Positions 9,331 through 16,634 of a stretch of DNA of 46,011 bases are shown here, piece after piece. The stretch is from the NCBI GenBank assembly GCA_948468465.1, contig CAOKJJ010000014.1, positions 1-46,011 of the forward strand, given 5' to 3'. Both the position numbers and the translations under genes were made by a program. Numbering within the stretch: position 1 is the first letter of the stretch; each line of letters opens with the position of its first letter. Below the pieces are notes generated by a model. It was not told where the DNA came from and made no database searches. It saw only the letters and a program-made list of their open reading frames with translations. The DNA comes from an uncultured Eubacterium sp. GTDB lineage: Bacteria > Bacillota_A > Clostridia > Lachnospirales > Lachnospiraceae.

Positions 9331-10542
9331 ATGCTGACTTTAGATAAATTTGAAGAAGCAAGTGAGAAGGTAAAAGAGGTTATTCAGGAAACAAAACTGA
9401 TCTACAGTGATTACCTGAGTGCGCAGACTGGAAATAAAGTCTGGCTGAAACCGGAAAATATGCAGTATACAGGCGCTTATAAGCTGCGTGGGGCGTATTA
9501 TAAAATCAGCACCTTGTCGGAGGAAGAGCGGAAAAAGGGACTGATCACCGCATCTGCGGGAAACCATGCGCAGGGGGTGGCGTATGCTGCCAAATGCTAT
9601 GGCGTTAAGGCTACGATTGTGATGCCGACGACTACGCCGCTAATCAAAGTCAACCGCACGAAAAATTATGGCGCGAAAGTGGTGCTTTTTGGCGATGTTT
9701 ATGATGAAGCGTGCGAACACGCATATAAGCTGGCCGAAGAACATGGATATACATTTGTGCATCCGTTTGACGATCTTGCGGTAGCGACCGGGCAGGGCAC
9801 AATTGCGATGGAGATTTTTAAAGAACTGCCGCTTGTGGAATATATTTTAGTACCGATTGGCGGCGGTGGGCTTGCCACGGGCGTATCGGCGCTTGCGAAG
9901 CTGTTAAATCCGAAAATAAAAGTGATCGGCGTGGAACCGGCTGGAGCAAACTGCATGCAGGCTTCGTTTGAGGCCGGAAAGGTAGTTACGATGCCGAATG
10001 TCAGTACGATCGCGGACGGTACGGCGGTAAAGACACCGGGGAAAAATATTTTTCCTTATATCCAGCAGAATCTGGACGATATACTTACTGTAACGGATGA
10101 TGAACTTGTCGTTGCGTTTTTGGATATGGTGGAAAATCATAAGATCATAGTCGAAAATTCGGGATTGTTAACGGTTGCCGCGTTAAAGCATTTGGACGTA
10201 AAAGGAAAACGGGTCGTTTCTATTTTGAGCGGCGGGAATATGGATGTGATTACGATGAGTTCCGTCGTACAGCAGGGGCTGATTTTCCGTGACCGTATTT
10301 TTACCGTATCGGTGCTGCTGCCGGATAAGCCAGGAGAGCTTTGCAAAGTTGCGGATACGATTGCAAAGGAGCAGGGCAACGTGATAAAATTAGAGCACAA
10401 CCAGTTCGTATCCACAAACCGCAATGCTGCTGTGGAACTTCGCATTACGATGGAAAGTTTTGGAACCGAGCATAAAAAACAGATTATGGACGCACTAAAA
10501 CACCAGGGATATCAGCCGAAGCTTGTACGCACAAACTTGTAA
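9331..10542 (+). CDS. ilvA: Threonine ammonia-lyase (threonine dehydratase)
   Basis: A 403-aa pyridoxal-phosphate enzyme that deaminates threonine to 2-oxobutanoate. Lys51 in the TGAYKLRGAY block is the expected PLP lysine, GGGG (177-180) binds the cofactor phosphate, and SAGNHAQGVA is the substrate loop. An ACT domain occupies about residues 330-403. The length and single short ACT domain resemble the TdcB/short IlvA type, so the role may be catabolic, biosynthetic or both. The start at 9331 follows AAAAGGAGAG. The ftsY stop is 81 nt upstream and no promoter stands out between them. Confidence 0.93.
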   Translation: MLTLDKFEEASEKVKEVIQETKLIYSDYLSAQTGNKVWLKPENMQYTGAYKLRGAYYKISTLSEEERKKGLITASAGNHAQGVAYAAKCYGVKATIVMPTTTPLIKVNRTKNYGAKVVLFGDVYDEACEHAYKLAEEHGYTFVHPFDDLAVATGQGTIAMEIFKELPLVEYILVPIGGGGLATGVSALAKLLNPKIKVIGVEPAGANCMQASFEAGKVVTMPNVSTIADGTAVKTPGKNIFPYIQQNLDDILTVTDDELVVAFLDMVENHKIIVENSGLLTVAALKHLDVKGKRVVSILSGGNMDVITMSSVVQQGLIFRDRIFTVSVLLPDKPGELCKVADTIAKEQGNVIKLEHNQFVSTNRNAAVELRITMESFGTEHKKQIMDALKHQGYQPKLVRTNL

Positions 10543-10615
10543 ATCCGCAGCCGTTTCGATCACCTATGGAACTGCTGCAGATCCAGTAAAATGAACAGAG
10601 AAAGGAAACTTGGAA

Positions 10616-10873
10616 ATGAATATTAAAGTAGAAAAAGTAAATCAGGTAAACAAGTTATTTGAGGTAATTGACAGCTGTGAGATGAATGTGGAGCTTGTTA
10701 CCGGAGAAGGTGACTGCTTGAACATGAAATCCAAGTTGAGCCAGTATTTGTCAATGACACGCATGTTTGCCAACGGTGATGTGCCGCAGATGGCGCTGGT
10801 TGCCAAAAATGACCAGGATGCGCAGAAGCTGATTGCATTTTTAGAAGAAGATGCAAAGTATCAGGAGCCTTAA
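10616..10873 (+). CDS. HPr-like small protein lacking the phosphorylatable histidine
   Basis: An 85-aa protein whose length and pattern resemble HPr of the phosphotransferase system. A first strand is followed by a helix, then the segment LNMKSKLSQYLSM at the place of the HPr 'NAKSIMG' block, and a final helix DAQKLIAFLEED like the HPr C-terminus. The catalytic His of HPr (in HARP) is replaced by the KVNQVNKL stretch, so phosphotransfer by that residue is not possible. The ATG at 10616 sits about 9 nt after AAAGGA; a TTG at 10610 is in frame but too close to it. A terminator follows. Function is unknown; the fold assignment is by eye. Confidence 0.7.
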   Translation: MNIKVEKVNQVNKLFEVIDSCEMNVELVTGEGDCLNMKSKLSQYLSMTRMFANGDVPQMALVAKNDQDAQKLIAFLEEDAKYQEP

Positions 10874-10901
10874 CTACATAATATAGCTGCAGCATATCAA
10901 T

Positions 10902-10947
10902 CAGGCAGCCAGAGCTGTTGAAACGGCTCCGGCTGCCTGCTGCAGCA
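10902..10947 (+). terminator. Terminator after the HPr-like gene
   Basis: CAGGCAGCC..GAGC (from 10902) pairs with GCTC..GGCTGCCTG (to 10939) around a loop containing TTGAAA. A CTGCAGCATATTTT stretch follows. The gap also holds two copies of GCTGCAGCATAT flanking the hairpin. It separates the housekeeping run from the convergent hicB gene and may work in both directions. Confidence 0.7.
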
Positions 10948-10964
10948 TATTTTGCGCCAGTCCC

Positions 10965-11372
10965 TTATCTTGCATGACTGGTATTGAACAGCTGCATAAG
11001 TCCATCTTGGAGTACCTGCGAACAGTTTACACCCCTGTTTTCTGCCAGAGCAGCCATCCATGCTGGGAGTGAGACGTTTTTCCGTACTGCTCTGGTGTCG
11101 GTTGCCGACCGGTAGGCGAGTGTATCAATGCGGATGATGGAGCAGATTGCATGTTCGGGAATGTTCAGCGCATGCTGAGGGGTAGCAGCAGGAATCTTAT
11201 TTCCTTCATCCTCTGCGACAACGAGCCAGCCACTGGCAGCATCAGTAATCATTTCGATGGCATCATCAAGATTGTTTCCGGTAGTAATGCATCCGGGAAG
11301 ATCGGGTACTCTGCAGTAATATTTAGTTCCATCCTCATTTGGTTCGAAAATTGCGGTATAGATATATTTCAT
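10965..11372 (-). CDS. hicB: HicB-family antitoxin
   Basis: A 135-aa antitoxin. The N-terminal half has the HicB partial RNase-H-like fold signature (YTAIFEPNEDG ... YYCRVPDLPGCITTGNNLDDAIEMITDA). The C-terminal segment NVSLPAWMAALAENRGVNCSQVLQDGL looks like the DNA-binding ribbon-helix-helix or HTH tail used for autorepression. It follows the hicA toxin gene on the minus strand with a gap of 32 nt. HicB neutralises HicA and represses the operon through sites near the promoter, for which a palindrome at 11607-11629 is the candidate. Confidence 0.9.
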   Translation of the reverse strand: MKYIYTAIFEPNEDGTKYYCRVPDLPGCITTGNNLDDAIEMITDAASGWLVVAEDEGNKIPAATPQHALNIPEHAICSIIRIDTLAYRSATDTRAVRKNVSLPAWMAALAENRGVNCSQVLQDGLMQLFNTSHAR

Positions 11373-11404
11373 AGATTAACCTCCCTTGTTCCGGCAGAGA
11401 GGCT

Positions 11405-11590
11405 TTACCTCCCGCCCTGTTTGATTTCTTTGCGTATGTAGCGTAAATCATCTTCATCGAAGTGGCCGCGCTTTAGCGGAATGGAATACTTTGTGGCAGG
11501 GTTGTAGTAGATATCGTGGTTTCCACAGCTTTGTCTGAACTGATAGCCACTATTGTTCAAATCTTTGATAGCTGTATTTCGTGGATTCAT
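11405..11590 (-). CDS. hicA: HicA-family mRNA interferase toxin
   Basis: A 61-aa dsRBD-like toxin of the HicA (YcfA) family, which cleaves mRNA and tmRNA independently of the ribosome. The catalytic histidine is expected to be His25 in SCGNHDIYYNP, and the GYQFRQSCGNHDIY and IPLKRGHFDEDDLRYIRK blocks are typical. It is the first gene of the hicAB pair, which interrupts an otherwise conserved + strand housekeeping cluster, suggesting later insertion. The ATG follows AAGGAG on the minus strand. Confidence 0.92.
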   Translation of the reverse strand: MNPRNTAIKDLNNSGYQFRQSCGNHDIYYNPATKYSIPLKRGHFDEDDLRYIRKEIKQGGR

Positions 11591-11606
11591 TGTGATTCTC
11601 CTTGTA

Positions 11607-11639
11607 AAATATTATACACGACAATATTTAATATAGCAA
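11607..11639 (-). promoter_or_regulatory. hicAB promoter with overlapping palindromic operator
   Basis: On the minus strand TTGCTA (11634-11639) and a perfect TATAAT (11611-11616) are separated by 17 bp. The palindrome AAATATT-N9-AATATTT (11607-11629) covers the -10 element and part of the spacer, an ideal place for repression by HicB. Confidence 0.7.
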
Positions 11640-11752
11640 TAGAAATACACAATAATACACAATTTATAACTTTAATTCTCAGTTATAAGTTTCCGTGAGA
11701 ACCTGATTCAGGAGTTCGGGGAGATGAACGTATGTTCTGTAAATAAAAACAC

Positions 11753-11781
11753 TTGACACCATAGATATCTTATGATAAGAT
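11753..11781 (+). promoter_or_regulatory. Sigma-A promoter of the ylxM-ffh operon
   Basis: A consensus TTGACA (11753-11758) and TAAGAT (11776-11781) are 17 bp apart. The leader to ylxM is about 125 nt and contains the hairpin at 11820-11853. Confidence 0.75.
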
Positions 11782-11818
11782 ACTCAAGGCTTAAATAAAT
11801 CTGAAATTTCATTCTTGA

Positions 11819-11856
11819 TAAGGAACTGCCAAAAGTTATTTACATACAGTTCCCAA
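11819..11856 (+). repeat. TAAGGAACTG-type hairpin repeat, copy 1
   Basis: GGAACTG (11822-11828) pairs with CAGTTCC (11847-11853) over an 18-nt loop. The TAAGGAACTG beginning recurs at 23048 and 23947, and the copy at 23947 forms a longer version of the same hairpin. Here it lies in the leader of the ylxM-ffh transcript. Confidence 0.45.
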
Positions 11857-11913
11857 GCATGCAGAAAGGCGCATAAAAAGCATCTGCATCCATGTGAAAA
11901 CGGGGTGGATTTC

Positions 11914-12297
11914 ATGGATCAAAAATTAGAACAGGCATATTTATATGATTTTTACGGCGAGCTGCTGAAAGAACGCCAGCGCAGAATCTATGAGGATTTT
12001 ATTTTCAACGATTTGTCTTTGGGAGAGATCGCGCAGGAAGAGGGCATCAGCAGACAGGGTGTCCACGATATGGTAAAGCGCTGCACAAAGGCGCTGGAAG
12101 GTTATGAACAGCGGCTGCATCTGGTACAGAAGTTTCTCAGCACAAAACAGCGGGTCGAGCAGATTCATGTATTGGTCAGTGAGTTCCGCACCGGTCTGGA
12201 CGCGGCTGAGACAGGTCAGTCGGTGATGGACGCAGCTATGATTAGTAAAATTAATCAAATCGAACAGCTCTCCAATGCGATTCTGGAAGAAATGTAA
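11914..12297 (+). CDS. ylxM: YlxM-family DNA/SRP-associated HTH protein
   Basis: A 127-aa protein of the UPF0122/YlxM family, usually encoded immediately before ffh and able in streptococci to interact with the SRP. A sigma70 region 4-like helix-turn-helix is clear at about residues 27-50 ([23 protein letters not shown]), preceded by the family motif [20 protein letters not shown] chose the ATG at 11914, after CGGGGTGG, because the conserved N-terminus begins there; the longer in-frame extension reaches into the leader hairpin. It sits 68 nt before ffh and shares its promoter. Confidence 0.92.
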   Translation: MDQKLEQAYLYDFYGELLKERQRRIYEDFIFNDLSLGEIAQEEGISRQGVHDMVKRCTKALEGYEQRLHLVQKFLSTKQRVEQIHVLVSEFRTGLDAAETGQSVMDAAMISKINQIEQLSNAILEEM

Positions 12298-12365
12298 GAC
12301 TTGAAGAAATGTAAAATTATAAGAAATGTAGATCCGCCAATTCTCTGCAGGAAGGAGTCAGAATA

Positions 12366-13721
12366 ATGGCATTTGACAGCTTATCAGAAAAACTTCAGAA
12401 TGTATTCCGTAATCTGCGCAGCAAAGGCCGTCTGACTGAAGAGGATGTAAAGACTGCTTTAAAAGAAGTTAAGCTGGCATTGCTGGAAGCGGATGTGAAT
12501 TTTAAAGTCGTGAAAAATTTTACAAAAGAAGTCCAGGCACAGGCGATCGGTTCGGATGTTATGAATGGTCTGAATCCGGGACAGATGGTCATTAAGATTG
12601 TCCATGACGAAATGGTCAAAATGATGGGCTCTGAGACGACAGAGCTTGTGTTAAAGCCTGGCTCTGAGCTGACGGTCATTATGATGGCAGGCTTGCAGGG
12701 CGCCGGTAAGACGACAACGACAGCCAAGATAGCAGGAAAGTTAAAGCAAAAAGGGAAAAAGCCGCTTTTGGCAGCTTGTGACGTATATCGTCCCGCGGCG
12801 ATTGAACAGCTGCAGATTAATGGGAAAAAGCAGGGTGTCGAAGTATTTTCGATGGGTGATAAAAACAGTCCTGTGAATATTGCAAAGGCCGCGGCGGAGC
12901 ATGCGGTAAAAAACGGATTTCAGGTGTTGATTCTGGATACGGCCGGGCGGCTGCATGTCGATGAGGCAATGATGGAAGAACTTGCGCAGATCAAGCGTGA
13001 AATCGAAGTGACGCAGACGATTCTCGTTGTAGATGCGATGACCGGGCAGGATGCGGTAAACGTAGCCAGCAATTTTGAAGAAAAAATCGGCATTGACGGT
13101 GTGATACTGACAAAATTAGACGGTGATACAAGAGGCGGTGCGGCATTATCGATCCGGGCTGTGACCGGAAAGCCTATTTTGTATGTCGGCATGGGTGAAA
13201 AATTATCGGATCTGGAACAGTTTTATCCGGACCGGATGGCATCCAGAATCCTTGGCATGGGTGATATTTTAACACTTATTGAAAAGGCCGAGGCTGAAAT
13301 TGACCAGGAAAAAGCAAGAGAGATGGAGCAGAAGTTTAAAAAGGCGGAGTTTGGCTTTGACGACTATCTGGAATCCATGAATCAGATGAAAAAAATGGGC
13401 GGTTTATCGAGTGTGCTCTCTATGATGCCGGGAATCGGCGGCTCTCAGATGGCGGAGCTTGAGAATGCCATGGATGAAAAGAAAATGGCCCGTATAGAAG
13501 CAATGATATATTCGATGACTCCGCAGGAACGCTCTGACCCGGGTATTTTAAATCCAAGCAGGAAGCGGCGGGTTGCACAGGGTGCAGGCGTCGATATTGC
13601 AGAGGTCAACCGTCTTGTAAAACAGTTTGATCAGACGCGCAAGATGATGAAGCAGATGACCGGCATGATGGGCGGCAAAGGAAAACGCGGCAAAATGGGA
13701 AGATTCAAACTTCCGTTTTAG
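12366..13721 (+). CDS. ffh: Signal recognition particle protein Ffh
   Basis: A 451-aa SRP54-type GTPase that binds signal peptides and 4.5S/6S RNA and delivers ribosomes to FtsY. The N domain comes first (about 1-90). The G domain has the P-loop GLQGAGKT (109-116), DVYRPAA, DTAGR, TKLDGDTRGG and GMGEKLSDLE. The methionine-rich M domain (about 325-451) ends in a GKRGKMGRFKLPF tail, with the RNA-binding SRKRRVAQGAG motif. Length is normal. The AGGAAGGAGT ribosome binding site is well placed. Confidence 0.98.
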   Translation: MAFDSLSEKLQNVFRNLRSKGRLTEEDVKTALKEVKLALLEADVNFKVVKNFTKEVQAQAIGSDVMNGLNPGQMVIKIVHDEMVKMMGSETTELVLKPGSELTVIMMAGLQGAGKTTTTAKIAGKLKQKGKKPLLAACDVYRPAAIEQLQINGKKQGVEVFSMGDKNSPVNIAKAAAEHAVKNGFQVLILDTAGRLHVDEAMMEELAQIKREIEVTQTILVVDAMTGQDAVNVASNFEEKIGIDGVILTKLDGDTRGGAALSIRAVTGKPILYVGMGEKLSDLEQFYPDRMASRILGMGDILTLIEKAEAEIDQEKAREMEQKFKKAEFGFDDYLESMNQMKKMGGLSSVLSMMPGIGGSQMAELENAMDEKKMARIEAMIYSMTPQERSDPGILNPSRKRRVAQGAGVDIAEVNRLVKQFDQTRKMMKQMTGMMGGKGKRGKMGRFKLPF

Positions 13722-13845
13722 CATATATGATTGAAATTAATAAAAACATTTTTTCAATCATCATATATGATAGAAACATTTTGAAAAATAAAAACATTTT
13801 TTCAATAATCATGTATGATTGAAAAAAATGACAGCAGTAAAAACT
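13722..13845 (+). repeat. AT-rich imperfect tandem repeats between ffh and rpsP
   Basis: The string AAAAACATTTTTTCAAT occurs twice (near 13743 and 13791), and CAT.TATGAT.GAAA occurs three times, giving an imperfect repeat of roughly 45-50 bp. The elements also form inverted repeats: ATGATTGAAA pairs with TTTCAATCAT, and TTTTTTCAATAATCAT with ATGATTGAAAAAA. Either pairing could give a hairpin acting as a weak terminator or a processing site between ffh and rpsP. Confidence 0.55.
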
Positions 13846-13874
13846 GTTTTAGTATCGTCAAGGAGGTGAAACAA

Positions 13875-14120
13875 GTGGCAGTTAAGATCAGATTAAAAAG
13901 ACTTGGAAAGAAGAAAAATCCTTTCTATAGAATCGTTGTTGCAGATGCAAGAACATCCAGAAACGGCAAGAGCATTGATGAAATCGGGACTTATGATCCG
14001 ATGAAGAAGCCAAGCGAATTCCACGTAGACGCGGAGGCAGCTAAAAAATGGCTGGCAAACGGCGCACAGCCTACAGAAACTGTAGCTAAGATTTTAAAGC
14101 TGGCAGGAATCGAGAAGTAG
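13875..14120 (+). CDS. rpsP: 30S ribosomal protein S16
   Basis: An 81-aa protein with the conserved S16 start ([20 protein letters not shown]) and the GTYDPMKKP block. It is an early assembly protein of the small ribosomal subunit. The start codon is GTG at 13875, chosen because AAGGAGGTG precedes it and because the S16 family begins exactly there; the in-frame reading from 13815 runs through the repeat region. It is followed closely by khpA, as in most Firmicutes. Confidence 0.97.
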   Translation: MAVKIRLKRLGKKKNPFYRIVVADARTSRNGKSIDEIGTYDPMKKPSEFHVDAEAAKKWLANGAQPTETVAKILKLAGIEK

Positions 14121-14132
14121 TGAGGTGGATAT

Positions 14133-14363
14133 ATGAAAGAACTGGTAGAAGTGATTGCAAAATCACTGGTCGATCATCCGGACGAGGTTACTGTTACGGA
14201 GACCGAAAATGATAAATCCATCGTGATCGAATTGCGGGTAGCCCAGACGGATATGGGAAAGGTTATCGGCAAGCAGGGACGCATTGCAAAGGCAATCCGC
14301 TCTGTTGTAAAGGCGGCAGCGTCAAAGGCGGAAAAAAAGGTTATTGTGGAGATTATGCAGTAG
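14133..14363 (+). CDS. khpA: KH-domain RNA-binding protein KhpA
   Basis: A 76-aa single type II KH-domain protein. The GxxG RNA-binding loop is GKQG (46-49) in the VIGKQGRIAKAIR segment. KhpA dimerises with KhpB/EloR in Firmicutes and binds many transcripts; roles in cell division and cell-wall growth are known in streptococci. It begins 12 nt after rpsP with GAGGTG upstream. A strong terminator lies downstream, before rimM. Confidence 0.95.
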   Translation: MKELVEVIAKSLVDHPDEVTVTETENDKSIVIELRVAQTDMGKVIGKQGRIAKAIRSVVKAAASKAEKKVIVEIMQ

Positions 14364-14430
14364 TCTTTTTGACAGCCGGACTGTGGGAATGCCGCTGCAC
14401 CGTATCAGGTGCATATAGGAAAACAAGAGG

Positions 14431-14467
14431 AGCATTGTAAGACGGTGATGGTTTTACAATGCTTTTT
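14431..14467 (+). terminator. Intrinsic terminator between khpA and rimM
   Basis: AGCATTGTAA (14431-14440) pairs perfectly with TTACAATGCT (14454-14463) over a 13-nt loop, followed by TTTTTT. It would end the ffh-rpsP-khpA transcript ahead of rimM-trmD. A smaller hairpin, GCACC with GGTGC, sits just upstream at 14397-14411. Confidence 0.8.
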
Positions 14468-14533
14468 TCAAACATTGTAATACTTCAAATTGTAATATCA
14501 CAAATGGTGACATCTCAAAAGGAAAGGTTTTGC

Positions 14534-15064
14534 ATGGAAGATTTATTTCAGGTAGGCGCGGTGACAAGTACGCATGGGCTGCGCGGCGAGGTAAAGGTAT
14601 ATCCGACGACGGACGATCCGGAGCGTTTTTATAAATTAAAAGAAGTTATTTTGGATACGGGAAAAGAACAGCTGACTTTAAAGATCACGCATGCCAGACT
14701 GGCCAAGCAGATGGTAATTTTAAAGTTTGCGGGGATTAACGATATTAATGAAGTGGAAAAGTACAAAGGCTCTAAACTGTATGTGACAAGGGAAAATGCC
14801 CTGGAGCTGGACGAGGATGAGTATTATTTTGCGGATTTGGCAGGGCTTAGGGCAGAGACTGAAGAAGGCCAGCTGCTTGGGACGGTAAAAGATATTTTGC
14901 AGACAGGCGCCAATGATGTGTATGTCATTGCAAGGGAGCATAAAGCAGACTTGTTAATCCCCGCAATTAAAGACTGTATTAGGCAGATTGATATCGAAGG
15001 CGGCAGAATGGTGGTGCGTTTGCTGCCGGGGCTTTTGGAAGCAAACGAAGGCGGTGCGAAATAA
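14534..15064 (+). CDS. rimM: Ribosome maturation factor RimM
   Basis: A 176-aa 16S rRNA processing factor that binds S19 during assembly of the 30S head. The N-terminal domain begins with VGAVTSTHGLRGEVKVYPTT; the C-terminal PRC-barrel contains EYYFADLAGL and the TGANDVYVI block. The ATG at 14534 follows AAAGGAAAGG. The in-frame extension back to 14459 runs through a 15-nt tandem repeat and is not family-like. Its stop codon directly adjoins the trmD start. Confidence 0.95.
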   Translation: MEDLFQVGAVTSTHGLRGEVKVYPTTDDPERFYKLKEVILDTGKEQLTLKITHARLAKQMVILKFAGINDINEVEKYKGSKLYVTRENALELDEDEYYFADLAGLRAETEEGQLLGTVKDILQTGANDVYVIAREHKADLLIPAIKDCIRQIDIEGGRMVVRLLPGLLEANEGGAK

Positions 15065-15793
15065 ATGCATTTTTATATACTGACATTATTTCCGGATATG
15101 ATTCATCAGATTATGTCCACAAGCATTATCGGGCGGGCGGTGAACAATGGTTTTCTGACGTTTGAAGCGGTGAACATCCGGGATTATACAACGGATAAGC
15201 ATAAAAAAGTAGACGATTACCCTTATGGCGGCGGCGCAGGCATGGTGATGCAGGCGCAGCCTGTGTATGATGCGTGGCGGGCTGTCAGAAATAAAATCGG
15301 ACAGGAAGCCGGTCCGTGTGTACGTACGGTATATCTGACCCCGCAGGCGCAGGTGTTTAACCAGAACATGGCAAAAGCATTTGCGGCGCAGCAGCATCTG
15401 ATTCTGCTTTGCGGGCATTACGAGGGCATCGATGAGCGGGTGCTGGAGGAGATTGTAACAGATTATGTCTCAATCGGCGATTATGTCCTAACAGGCGGAG
15501 AACTTCCGGCAATGGTGCTTGCGGACGCGGTGGCAAGAATGGTGCCGGGAGTGCTGACGAATGAGCAGTCTGGCAGTACGGAGTCTTTGGAAGGCAGTCT
15601 GCTGGAATATCCGCAGTACAGCCGCCCGGAGGAATGGAACGGAAAAAAAGTGCCGTCTGTTTTATTATCCGGCAATCATGCGAACGTGGACGCGTGGCGC
15701 AGGGAACAGTCTGTGTTACGCACGGCGCAGCGGCGTCCGGATTTGCTCGCGCAGGCGGTTTTAACAAAAAAAGAGCAGGAACTGTATTTATGA
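15065..15793 (+). CDS. trmD: tRNA (guanine-N1)-methyltransferase TrmD
   Basis: A 242-aa SPOUT enzyme that methylates G37 of tRNAs reading CNN codons, preventing +1 frameshifts. Typical segments are the N-terminal ILTLFPDM, DYPYGGGAGMVMQ, the knot region LLCGHYEGIDERV and SIGDYVLTGGELPAM, and the C-terminal RRPDLL. It starts directly after rimM with no gap and overlaps the next gene by 4 nt (ATGA). The rplS gene that commonly follows trmD in Firmicutes is absent here. Confidence 0.97.
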   Translation: MHFYILTLFPDMIHQIMSTSIIGRAVNNGFLTFEAVNIRDYTTDKHKKVDDYPYGGGAGMVMQAQPVYDAWRAVRNKIGQEAGPCVRTVYLTPQAQVFNQNMAKAFAAQQHLILLCGHYEGIDERVLEEIVTDYVSIGDYVLTGGELPAMVLADAVARMVPGVLTNEQSGSTESLEGSLLEYPQYSRPEEWNGKKVPSVLLSGNHANVDAWRREQSVLRTAQRRPDLLAQAVLTKKEQELYL

Positions 15794-16545
15794 TACGGAC
15801 ATATGTATTGCGCACGGACATGCTGCCGGATGAAAACGACCATCCGGCGGAGTGGGAAGCCTGTATGCGCAAGGTATCAAAAGAGCGGGCCGAAAAAATC
15901 CGTCGGATCCGCCATGCGCAGGCAAAAAAGCAGAGTCTGGGAGCGGGGCTGCTGCTGCGGTATGTAAGCAGGCAAAAGGGGTTTGAAACGCGGATTACGC
16001 GTGGGGCTTATGGAAAACCGGCCTGCGCAGAGGTTCCGTTTAACCTGTCACATACGGATGACGCGGTCATATTAAGTATCTGGGAAGGCGAGGACACCTC
16101 TGCGGTCATGATCGGCTGTGATATTGAAAAGGTCAGGGCGTATCGGCCAGGGGTTGCCAGAAGGTTTTTTACCAGTGAGGAATACCGCAGCCTGGAAGCG
16201 ATGTGCGACCCGCAGGCACAGGCGGAATGGTTCTGCCGTTACTGGACGAAAAAAGAAAGCGTGATGAAAATGACAGGGCTGGGGCTTTCACTGCCGATGG
16301 ATTTGTATGATATCCGGGGCAGCCAGGCAGTGGCAGAGTATGAAAAAACTTGTGCATGGTATGAAAAAGAACTCAAAAAAGGGCAGATGAAGACAGAGTT
16401 TGCGCGCGCAGCGCATATACTGCTGCAGGAAACGATGTATTTAAAAGAATATTGTTATGAACGATGCCGGATTGCCGTGTGCAGCACGTCGGATCAGTTT
16501 GATTTGGATTATGTGCTTGCAAAACCATGTGCACTAGGCATATAA
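15790..16545 (+). CDS. Sfp-type 4'-phosphopantetheinyl transferase
   Basis: A 251-aa protein of the Sfp/EntD/AcpT superfamily, which moves phosphopantetheine from CoA to a serine of carrier proteins. Motifs are: GKPACAEVPFNLSHTDD (about 75-91); the metal-binding GCDIE (Asp111, Glu113); and WTKKESVMK (152-160, with Glu156 and Lys160). The start at 15790 gives a 4-nt ATGA overlap with trmD, and MIRTYVLRTD begins the folded domain. Its substrate could be the ACP at 3688 or a secondary-metabolite carrier protein elsewhere; the window has no polyketide or nonribosomal peptide synthase. Confidence 0.88.
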   Translation: MIRTYVLRTDMLPDENDHPAEWEACMRKVSKERAEKIRRIRHAQAKKQSLGAGLLLRYVSRQKGFETRITRGAYGKPACAEVPFNLSHTDDAVILSIWEGEDTSAVMIGCDIEKVRAYRPGVARRFFTSEEYRSLEAMCDPQAQAEWFCRYWTKKESVMKMTGLGLSLPMDLYDIRGSQAVAEYEKTCAWYEKELKKGQMKTEFARAAHILLQETMYLKEYCYERCRIAVCSTSDQFDLDYVLAKPCALGI

Positions 16546-16634
16546 TAATAAAAGACATGATTGGTTACTGATTACTCCCCAGTGAAACACCTGTTGTTTT
16601 GCCGGGGCTAATACATAATAAGGGACGAGGTCTT

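Noticed and set aside
14459..14533. N-terminal extension of RimM in frame from 14459
   Set aside because: It runs through the terminator T tract and the 15-nt repeats, has no ribosome binding site, and the RimM family starts at 14534.
15357..15872. 171-aa minus-strand open frame across trmD and the transferase gene
   Set aside because: It is fully antisense to two well-supported genes, very rich in Pro, Ala and Arg, and matches no family I know.
16546..16634. CCCC..GGGG pairing before the K+ channel gene as a riboswitch
   Set aside because: The pairing is only a few bases, with no recognisable conserved riboswitch core such as a ydaO or KimA-type element.
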